Below, one piece after another: positions 55,812 through 64,000 of a stretch of 64,000 nucleotides of DNA (positions are counted from its first letter, which is position 1; each line of letters begins with the position of its first letter). Made by a program: the position numbers and the translations under genes. The notes below the pieces were generated by a model. It had not been told where the DNA came from. It saw only the letters and a list, made by a program, of their open reading frames with translations, and ran no database searches. The DNA lies in assembly GCA_949775045.1 (NCBI GenBank), contig OX459100.1, positions 7,229,462 to 7,293,461 on the forward strand. The letters are read 5' to 3'. This DNA comes from Metridium senile (Eukaryota > Cnidaria > Anthozoa > Actiniaria > Metridiidae).

Positions 55812-55953
55812 CTGGGGCCGGTTGTACGAAGGGTGAATAGCGCTATCCACCGGATAAATCCTTATCCAGCGGATAAAATCTATAAAAAACCTATGCAGTG
55901 GATAACTTTTATCCGCGGATAACTTTATCCACCCTTCGCACAACCGGCCCCAG
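55812..55953. mobile_element. 142-bp foldback MITE with CTGGGGCCGG ends
   Basis: CTGGGGCCGGTTGTACGAAG at left, complement with GCACAACCGGCCCCAG at right. The interior is made of mirrored ATCCnnnGGATAA words. Confidence 0.8.
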
Positions 55954-55959
55954 CTGTGG

Positions 55960-56825
55960 ATTTATGATGCGAATCATTTTTTTCTTTACCGTTGAACAAC
56001 ATTTGAATCGGTTCTTTTAAAAACACTCTTAAACTTCCTACATCATCCCAACAGCCACGAAGAAAGACTCACCAACTGTCCCTCTTGTGGTTCTGAATAC
56101 ATAGATATGATATATGAAATAGGTTATTTCTCAGAAACGATTTTCAAAAGCTTCTAATTTTTCAACTGATTGTATTATTTGAACAAAGGCATCGATCACA
56201 GGAAGCCCAGTTTAAATAACTGTAAAGTCGAGGATGAAAAAACATCTCAAAAACATCTTGGAGATTTTGATCACGTGATAATTCAGCCTTCACCAGGATC
56301 TTCCCTTCGAGTGCCGCCATTTTGAAAAAAAAAGCGAGACGGGAGACCTTGCATGGGAACGAGGTTGTGTTTCTCGGTGTTTGGATCCGGCCACTGATCA
56401 AACACTCGCACTCGTTTTTGATCTATTACGTCACACTTTAACTAATACACTTTGTTTCACGTATGGCCTGCGTTGGTCTTTTCTTTTCTTTTCTCTTCCT
56501 CGCAATCCCGCTCACCGCCGGCAACGCGGACTCTCTATATCTATATCTATCTTGTACATTATCCCGTTAAATAGTTAGCTAATTTTTGTAAATGTTTTTG
56601 TCACTCGGTATCAATGTAGATTGTAAAGTATGTTTCGTCGAGTGTAAATAATCCCAAATTTTTCCGAAGAAAAATTCGGGTCTCAGCTAATTATTGAGTT
56701 CAATTTTATGCTAATTCTATTGTTTTCTATTGTTTAATTAGTACTAGTTTGTACTAATTAGCACTATTTGTTTCACGGGTTAATTAGCACTATTTGTTTC
56801 ACGGGTATATTATTTGCCCTCTATC
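55960..56825. other. No firm gene
   Basis: A minus-strand ATG in CAAAATGGCGGCACTCGAAG context (about 56320) opens about 50 codons (MAALEGKILVKAELSRDQNL) before a stop. It could be a first exon or a MITE-borne frame. Nothing else supported. Confidence 0.25.
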
Positions 56826-56829
56826 TCTC

Positions 56830-57005
56830 TCTATCTATCTGATAAAACTTCTACGAAGCTACGAAGACGTGTAGTTTGTACAATCGTAAGATTGAGACGA
56901 GGTTTAAGCTTGTGCATAAATGAGAGATTGACGATCTTATCTTAAGAAAGAACAACTTATAAATGAGAATCAAGGTAAGGTAGAATCTCTATCTCTCTTC
57001 TCTCT
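56830..57005. repeat. Single diverged unit of the 48.4-kb tandem family
   Basis: GTGTAGTTTGTACAATCGTA, GAGATTGACGATCTTATCTT and AATCAAGGTAAGGTAGA match the 48395-48960 units. Confidence 0.65.
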
Positions 57006-57011
57006 CTCTGT

Positions 57012-57065
57012 TCATAGGCTTTTCGTAGGCTTCTCAGCCAGGCTTTTCATAGGCTTTTCCTAATA
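57012..57065. repeat. CATAGGCTTTTC minisatellite interrupted by the transposon
   Basis: CATAGGCTTTTCGTAGGCTT units continue on the other side of the transposon at 63155-63340, so the element landed in or beside this repeat. Confidence 0.6.
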
Positions 57066-57395
57066 TAGTAGGGCTGTTAAGGATAAAAATTGTTCGTTTT
57101 TTGATACAAGCATAAAAGTTTGCACAAATACTTATCTCAATGTACTTAATAATTTTTGATATGGAGGCATTTGAAATATGACCTACATTTCAAGAAATGC
57201 GCATGTCTAAATTCCACAGGGATCCCATGAGCATGGAAACGAGGCTGTAAAAAAAACTTGACTTTTTCTCGATATTAGATGCAGTTTGTAGATGAAACTT
57301 TGGAATTAGACATCTTTGGCGTATGAAGAATTGTTCTTGACGATTCTAAAGCGATCACGTAATTAATCACGTGACTAAGCAATGTGATCTAAAAA
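57066..57395. repeat. Academ-like element, left terminal inverted repeat
   Basis: Pairs with 62810-63154. Contains CACGTAATTAATCACGTGAC, the decayed counterpart of the palindrome ATCACGTGATTAATCACGTG in the right arm. Confidence 0.75.
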
Positions 57396-57485
57396 TAAAA
57401 ACAAAATTAAAATTAATTAAATTGATGTTTGTTATTTTTGATGGGAAATCTGAATTTTGACCATACCTTGGCAAAATTAAGAGTT

Positions 57486-60400
57486 CTACTGGCATTGGCC
57501 TCCACAATTACATAGAGCAGTGCAGTCTAGGTTTGCCTTGAGGCACTTACATCTCCCTTTGCACCCCTTCTTACACCCACAATGAATGAGCTCGTAGCAG
57601 CTGTCTTTGGCCTGGGCCAGTGTTGTCCACAGTGGTTTCCATACATTGTCGTCTTTCTTCCAACCCCATTGCTCTGGACTCTGTATAGTTGGTTTCTTTA
57701 ACAGAGATTGTCCCCATATTTGAGCGCCTTGGTACAATGCTCGTAAAATGTGTTGCTTAAGAGCAGCTTGAGTTGGTGGTATTCCATCAATTTTTCTACT
57801 TTTCTTGGCAAATAGAGACTGTCTTGCTTCGTTCACTCCTGAGAGTACGCTGGTCTTGTCATAGAGAAGCACAACAAACCTTTCAAGGACTGCTAACGAT
57901 CCATCTACATCACGTAAGGTTGGCGAGGGCGTTGACAAATTCACTAGCGCAGTAGTGAGTTCTGGATATAAATTCCAGATCTCCCAGGCAGTCTTTTTTC
58001 CTCGTCCTGCGAAGAATGACACTGTAGAGAGATATATATGTATATTAAACAGAATTCACATCAGCACAAAGGTATAAAAAGTGCAATAGTGATTACCTGT
58101 ATCACAACCGGTCATAGCATGAAATAGAGGGAGTGCTTTACATCTATCAATCCCCAGCTTTGTGGCAATGTCGTGAATTGGAAGATATCTGAAATGCTTC
58201 CCCACACCAAACGCAACCCAGAGTTCATCTGCTGCAATCCAAGGAAAAATAGATAGTGCAAGTACGACGACATCAGTATCAATTGTCCTTATCATAATAC
58301 GTGTGTAACCACAGAGCGAGGCATCATGAACATGTAACAGGATTCTTGTGTCTGCTTCCTCATGTGTGCAAGGCATAATATTGGATAATTGACCATCACT
58401 TCCATAAGAAAGAACACTCTCTTCATGTGTACTACGAATTTCTTTGTCAACCAATACAGCTTCATCTGTATGAATCAGTTGCTCTGAGAGAAGATGAAAC
58501 AGTTCTTCCTTGTTTTGATCGACACGCAAGAATGAGTGCCAATTCTTGGGAATTGGAGTAGATGGCTTGACTTGACGTCGAGCTCCCTTTCCTCTTCGTT
58601 CCCTTGCACATTTCTTAATCGAATCATCTCTGTATACGTCCCAAATTATATCGATTCTCTTGACATCTTGAAGCCTTTTCAATATAAAAGGCTTGAACAC
58701 ACTGTCGCTATATTCTTGAAACGTACGTGCAGTTCCAGGACTCAGCATTTGCACCACCACAGCTCCATCAATAACTAGCACCTCCACTTCTGGGCTTTGG
58801 GCTTGAAGAGTATTTACGTATCCCTCTAGACACTTCACAAGATCTGCTTTCTGACCCTTTCTTAGTTCTCCCATGTCAGCGATTGATGGTGGCCATGGCT
58901 GGTTTTCATGTCTAAAGAAATCCTCTAAGTTTCCGTCCCTACTCTGACATGCGATGTAAAGCCGTGAAAATAGTGCACAATCATTCTTGAGCTCAGCAAG
59001 TTTGGTCTTGTGTTTTGGTTGGTCCTTCTCTTGGGAACCGAATAAACGCAGATTGTTCTTCTTTAGTGGTGTTGTAATTGCTGTTGATCTCTTTATAAGT
59101 CTTGTATCGACATAAGACTTATATTGTTCCTGGCCAATGTTGATGACATTCTTGACAGTTTGAACAACCTCGTCGCTCATGACATCTTTGGTGTCAAGTG
59201 CTACCAACTCTTCATCATCCTCCATAAATGGATTTCCAAGATCCTCAAAGCTGCTGATGACTGACTGTAGATCATTTTTAAATGCCATCTGCTGACTATA
59301 CGTTTGCTCATGATGCTTGAGATTCTGGTCATTTGAGGTAGTTGCTGATGTCTCAAATTCCTGGACTATTCTTGCAATCTCAGGACCTGACACCATCCAG
59401 CGTTTTAGAGCATTTTCATTATCTGTAAGCCCTACAGCTCCGCCTTCGCCTTTGACTATGGCATTTTCTTGTTCATGCGCTAATTAATTAATTAATTAAT
59501 TAATTAATTGATCTAACGCCATTGAAGAAAATGGTTTCCTCGATTTGTGCACAACAAACAATCCCTCCACAAATTTTTCATACACTTCTGGATGTTTGGA
59601 TTGGAGCTCTTGCATGTCACGAATGTGTACTGGTAGCCATCGTGAATAATTTGTTTGGTCAAGAGCAAACATCCATGGCATTAGCTTGATTAAAGACTCC
59701 ACGTACAACTTGAAGTCACCAACTCTGAACGCTTTCACTAATTGGAGGCACAGAAGCTGTAGTTGGATCACTCTAGACCAGTATAGAAAGTTTGGAGATT
59801 TACCAGATAGCTTATCTTTCCAATGGGGGAAAGGCAATGGTGGGTTTTCATCTGTTGTATCAATGTACATCTGGTAAGCACGCTGCTGAAGGATGTGCAG
59901 AGCTGCACAAGTTATCTGATGTGCTCTCCTTGTTCTTGTTATATGGCTTGCACTAACAAAAGAGTCTACCACACCTGGAGATGCAATGTCAGCATTCGTC
60001 AACACCACTGTCCATCCACTTTTGTCCAGCCATTTCCCCAACGCTCTCAATGATGCCAGTTCGATGTGCAGACCACCAAACATGATCACAAACTTGTTTT
60101 CTCCATGCGTGTGCGGCCATTTCCACTGAATTTGTTTGGCAAGGGCAAAAAGAGGTTGGTCCATGGCTATAACAGGTACTTGTTCTGGGTTTACGAGCTG
60201 CACTGCAGATTTGACGATATTCATACCGTGTAAAACCATAGGCGCTGAATGTGCGGATTCTTGAAACATTGGCATCAGCGAGGTAACTGCGGGTTCATGT
60301 TGAGTTGGAGGTTGCTTAGATGCGTGAAATGCAGCCCATGAGAGGTTGTCTTTTGCATCAAGGTTTTCTTTTTCATAAAGTGCAGAGATGTTATTCAGCC

Positions 60401-62623
60401 ATTGCTTATCATTCTCGTATCCTCTAGGTTCCATGCCACAATCGGCATCCATCTCTCCAGTTACTGGCGAAGCAAACACATCTCCTTCTGGCAAAACCAA
60501 CGGTTGGACCTCAGTAAACTGTAATGGCAATGAAGTGATTTTTCTGTCTTGTCGACGAGAACCATCTATAACATTTATCTCACGGATAGTACCAAGATTG
60601 TCATTGGTTGGGTGCTGAATAAGTGATATAGCTGTGCCATGAAATGAGTCACGTGAGGTAGTCGAGCTTGGATTGTGGTCAATATTGTCGTACCCAGCTG
60701 TGGTAAAGAGGCCATTTCGTAGAACAGGGGGACAAACGACCCCATCTCTTTCAAAGCGATCACATACAGCATTGGCAACATCAGTCGATATTCCAAGCAC
60801 TCTGTCATACGAAATACAAAGTCCTAAGTTAAAAAGAGTGTCAATGAGATTACGTCCTCTTGTCAAGCCATGAATCTTAAGTCCAACATAAATGGGCAGT
60901 GGACTTTCTCTTTTTCTGTTGTGACGTGAACTACATGCCAATGCCTTACTTTGACGTACAGTAGTGTTGTAGACTATGAGCTGCGAGATTGTTCTAGATG
61001 CTTGACTTGGGTTAACTTCTTCAAGATCTATCTGTCTTATTATTGTACCTGGGCCTTTTAGAATCATACATATAAGAGCTCTTAAAGATGGTGGGATAGA
61101 GCTATCTTCACAGTCAGGGGAGAATGTTCCATTGAAGGACTGAGGCTGGTTTAAAATCTCATTGCGCACTATTTTTGCGGCTTTTGCTAGATACATGCCA
61201 TCAACATCATCTTGTTTGTTAACATCTTTTATGGCTTCTCCAATGGTACGATCTAAAACCAGTAAGATATCGCGTCCTTGTGAATGGGCTGACATGCTTG
61301 GAAATGCTTGCAAAATTCTATCTTTTAATCTTGTAGAATTTACACGACTTGCATCAACTCCCAACTCCTGGAGTTTTGTTGAGTACAACTTGACAAGATC
61401 GGCTAGTTTAAGAACAGGGACATTAGCATTAGTATCTTCGAAAAATTCGTCAATGTAGGACACCAATTCAGCAAAGGCTAGTCCTTGCAACTTATCCTTA
61501 GGCTGTTTACTTTTTGACGTCGTATTCTGCCTTCTTCGATTGTACAATGCAACAAGGCAATTTATATGGTACTTGGCCTCTAAAGCAACCATGTCTCCAG
61601 CAGCTAGCTTTGCCAAAAGTTTACCATCCTGTAGTTCCAACGCACATTCACGAACTCGTGTATCAATTCCAGTTGTTGATGCAGCTTGGAGAGCTGATAT
61701 TTTGTCGATTTTTTCACAAAAAAAGCATCTGACTTGATTTGAAGTACTCTTTGTACTAGGTGTACTTGACCTTCGAGCTTTCACAGGACTATGCTGTTGT
61801 TCTTTCTCTTCATTCATTTTGCGTTTTTGAGCTCTCTTAAATTCAGTGTTATTAAACTTGTTCCTACATGACTTGTGCCACGATGCTTCATGCTTGACCA
61901 AAGTGTTCTCTATTCCTGATCCATCATTAATCGTTTCAGGATCAAAAAATGAAGGTATTGCATCAATTGCTTTGAACAGATTAATACTATTGGTTAGTGA
62001 CTTATACCCTGCACCTACGTCATTTCTTTTAGAATAAGCTGGGCACTGTAAAGGCTCGTTGGTTTGCTCTTGACAGAGTACACACATTGTCCAATCGACA
62101 GAATTACCTTGATACTGTGACGTGCTTACTACATTTAGATCATTGCTACAAAACAAAATCAAGGCAGACTATGTCACTCTAAAGATCATATCACTCCAAG
62201 ATTATATACCCTCAAAGTTGAATGAGCCTTAATTAATGCTTGCTTTCCCTTCTTTATTTTAAAGAATTAAGATTGTTTATTCTGATTGCTTATTAGATGA
62301 ATCTATTCATATATTAAAGCATGTGTGTAGGCTAAGCTGTAACTGTGGTTTTTGTGCAAATCATTTTGTGTTTTGCATTCAAATACATGATGATTATTTT
62401 GTCCAAATCATAAATATAATGCATGCTAACGTTCGATAAAATTATGCAATCAAAAAGCTAAAAAATACCCCAAAAATAACACTTTAAGAAGTTTTTTTTG
62501 AATTTGTTCATCTATGAAACACTTTTGACTTTAAATGTTTTATAATAAAAGCTAAATAACGTGTTAAATGGAGTCAAATGCAGCTATTATAGAGAAGACA
62601 TGATTTTACCTTGGGGTCGCCAT
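57486..62623 (-). CDS. Academ-like transposase, three exons, interrupted by two in-frame stops
   Basis: Exons 62610-62623 (ATG at 62621-62623, MATP), 58097-62145 and 57486-58021; introns are GT/AG and phases agree. N-terminal zinc-knuckle-like cysteines: CVLCQ (26-29) with HEASWHKSCR, then CFFC with KYHINC. Middle (about 240-880) is unassigned helical sequence. The XPG/FEN1-like nuclease follows: D1131 (VIDGA), E1268 and D1270 (HEEADTR), D1294 and D1296 (TIDTDVV), D1353 (TGCDT), in the order of FEN1 acidic residues. A CXC (tesmin/TSO1-type) Cys cluster ends the protein (CGCKKGCKGRCKC to CNCGGQC). It should cut and move the element in the nucleus. At 59481-59507 a TTAA microsatellite of 27 bp inserts nine codons including two TAA stops, so this copy is defective although the frame is otherwise open over about 1,530 codons. 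Confidence 0.85.
59481..59507. repeat. (TTAA)n microsatellite disrupting the transposase frame
   Basis: 27 bp of AATT/TTAA repeats between codons for LDQ and AHEQEN. Its length is a multiple of three but it reads stop codons twice. Confidence 0.85.
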
Positions 62624-62809
62624 TTTGAAAATCGAGTAGAGACTGGGCACTAATTGGTTAAATATTTTCGAAAAATCATACAAAATCATGACAATTCTAA
62701 TTATAAATAATTAAATTTACTCCAAAATGACTTGATACCTAAATAAATATAATAAAAACAATTTAGAAATAATATATTTTAATAATTTGTGGATTTGATA
62801 AAAAAATTG

Positions 62810-63154
62810 TTGTCTCCAATTTTTATCTTAGATTTTATCACGTGATTAATCACGTGATCGCTTTAAAATCTTCAAGAACGATTCTTCATACGCCAAAGAT
62901 GTTTAATTCCAAAGTTCCATCTTTATACTGCATCTAAAACCGAGAAATAAGTCAAGTTTTATCACAGCCTCGTTTCCATGCTGATGGGATCCCTGTGGAA
63001 TTTAGACGCGCATTTCTGGAAATATAGGTCATATTTCAAATGCCTCCATATCAAAAATTATTAAGTACATTGAGATAAGTATTTGTGCCAACTTTCATGC
63101 TTGTATCAAAAAACGAACAATTCTATGATTTTATGTACCTTAGCAGCCCTACTA
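62810..63154. repeat. Academ-like element, right terminal inverted repeat
   Basis: Complement of 57066-57395. It includes a perfect palindrome ATCACGTGATTAATCACGTG-AT at 62839-62860. The promoter of the transposase gene should lie in or just inside it (62624-62810). Confidence 0.75.
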
Positions 63155-63164
63155 ATAGGCTTTT

Positions 63165-63260
63165 CCAATCGAATAAACTACAAATTCTTGCAATTACTGA
63201 GAGTTGGCTAACTAAAAACATCGATGACTCCAGTGTCACGGAAATCTTAGGTTTTCATAG
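63165..63260 (+). pseudogene. LINE endonuclease-domain fragment
   Basis: SNKLQILAITESWLTKNIDD then SSVTEILGF matches the ILAITETWL...D..V.I.GY block of APE-type LINE endonucleases. It continues into CATAGGCTTTTC repeats. Too short to assign a clade. Confidence 0.55.
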
Positions 63261-63340
63261 GCTTTTCGTAGACTTTTCATAGGGTTTTCATAGGTTTTTT
63301 TTAGCCAGGCTTTTCATAGTCTTTTCATAAGATTTTCTTA
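63260..63340. repeat. CATAGGCTTTTC minisatellite, right-hand part
   Basis: Units CATAGGCTTTTCGTAGACTT, CATAGGGTTTTCATAGG and AGCCAGGCTTTTCATAG match the block at 57012-57062. Confidence 0.65.
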
Positions 63341-63344
63341 GCTT

Positions 63345-63402
63345 CATCACGCAACGCTCCCTCATTTGCGTGACGAGGCTAAACACGGCTGTGGGGGAGA
63401 CT
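63345..63402. mobile_element. Fragment of an AGTCTCC-type MITE
   Basis: CATCACGCAACGCTCCCTCA / TTTGCGTGACGAGG hairpin followed by ACGGCTGTGGGGGAGACTAC. Resembles the AGTCTCC...CAGCCGT end of the element at 781-865; the left terminus is missing. Confidence 0.5.
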
Positions 63403-63464
63403 ACAATCATGTGCAAAATACCCTGGGACATTATCTGGTGACAAATATTTCAACATCATTTAGC

Positions 63465-63890
63465 CACTGGCTAAGGAGATTCGGTAACGACTCCCTGTAT
63501 TTCGACGTAAAAAAAATGATTTATGAGCTATTTATTGTTTAGAAATTCGAGAATTGAACAATTAACTAAATTTACCTGTGTTTAATGACTTTAATGAGTA
63601 GTATTTAGATATACTCATGAAAGTCATAAAAAATGATTATAAGGATGGTGCTACCAAACAAGAAACAGTGTTCCAATTAGGGCTTCCAATTTAATCTTCC
63701 AATTTCATATTGTATTAAGTGAAGTGTTTATGACTTTAATGAGTATTTCTAAATGCTCATTAACTGAGTCATAGAAAACAAATAAAACCAACAAAATATA
63801 TATATAGTTCAGCCCTATATTTGTAAAATTACAGCAATTCAAACTAGTACATATATGTCAACATTTTAGGATATTTGCAATCGGTTTGTT
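63465..63890. repeat. Dispersed repeat with TTTAATGAGTATTT palindromes (copy 2)
   Basis: Same order and orientation as 54770-55215, including ACTCCCTGTATTTCGACGTA and ATTATAAGGATGGTGCTACC. The palindromes here are less perfect. 63891-64000 holds nothing recognisable. Confidence 0.7.
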
Positions 63891-64000
63891 TTGTATTAAG
63901 GACGGGGCCTACTAATTAAAAAGTAATGTATTCTTCAAATAACTATGTGAGTTGTTTTAACCCTTCAAAGGGTTCTACAAATCTGTCTAAAAAAGGTAGG

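Larger units (their letters stand above)
57066..63154 (-). mobile_element. 6.1-kb Academ-like DNA transposon, nearly complete
   Basis: Terminal inverted repeats of about 335 bp: TAGTAGGGCTGTTAAGGATA at 57066 and complement ending CAGCCCTACTA at 63154. Both arms share GTTCGTTTTTTGATACAAGC, ATGGAGGCATTTGAAATATG, CACAGGGATCCCAT and GCGATCACGT, and fade near 57395 and 62810. ATA flanks both ends (57063-57065 and 63155-63157); read one step inward the duplication could be TA. The internal gene is on the minus strand. Superfamily call rests on the encoded XPG-like nuclease and a 3-bp duplication, as described for Academ elements. Confidence 0.85.

Noticed and set aside
56381..56578. Plus-strand 65-codon frame
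   Set aside because: No motif, no splice support, low-complexity ISISIL end from a CTATAT repeat.
60388..62037. Several plus-strand frames of 60-100 codons
   Set aside because: Antisense shadows of the transposase gene.

Overview
The window is A+T-rich metazoan nuclear DNA. Its genes are split by short introns with GT/AG borders. It is crowded with foldback (MITE-like) elements, tRNA-derived SINEs, decayed LINEs, microsatellites and tandem arrays. The gene content and repeat style fit a cnidarian, most likely an anthozoan (coral or anemone); this is an inference from general familiarity, not from a database match. No bacterial operons, CRISPR arrays or intact tRNA/rRNA genes are visible.

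Layout. 1-6920 (minus): the 5' part of a TSNAXIP1-like coiled-coil gene, 12 exons visible and running off the left edge, with introns full of repeats (a 21 x 20-bp expansion inside one arm of a foldback element, two SINEs, several foldbacks). 8087-11780 (plus): a complete four-exon theta-like glutathione S-transferase, divergent from the first gene across about 1.2 kb. 12.4-14.8 kb: weak gene candidates, including a Cys-rich repeat exon. 14.9-26.8 kb: no recognisable gene; foldbacks and several tandem arrays. 27210-28328 (plus): an intronless rhodopsin-class GPCR. 28.4-57 kb: repeats almost throughout, including a 177-bp satellite array (39.0-40.3 kb), decayed LINE reverse transcriptase pieces, a 2.2-kb long-TIR element at TTAA (49936-52140) and SINEs. 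57066-63154: a 6.1-kb DNA transposon with about 335-bp terminal inverted repeats. Its three-exon gene encodes a large protein with an XPG/FEN1-like acidic nuclease signature and a C-terminal CXC cysteine cluster, best matched to the Academ superfamily. The reading frame is continuous apart from a 27-bp TTAA microsatellite that carries two stop codons.

Most interesting signals. (1) The Academ-like element and the way it was broken. (2) At least three unrelated short repeats carry a hammerhead-ribozyme-like core (CUGANGA, stem II, GAAA, a very short stem III, then UC), as known for Penelope-like elements and retrozymes. One sits in a 93-bp insertion flanked by a perfect 13-bp direct repeat. In another family the tandem-repeat junctions fall at the predicted cleavage site. 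(3) The 20-bp expansion inside a transposon arm. The host genes show no sign of acting in a common pathway.
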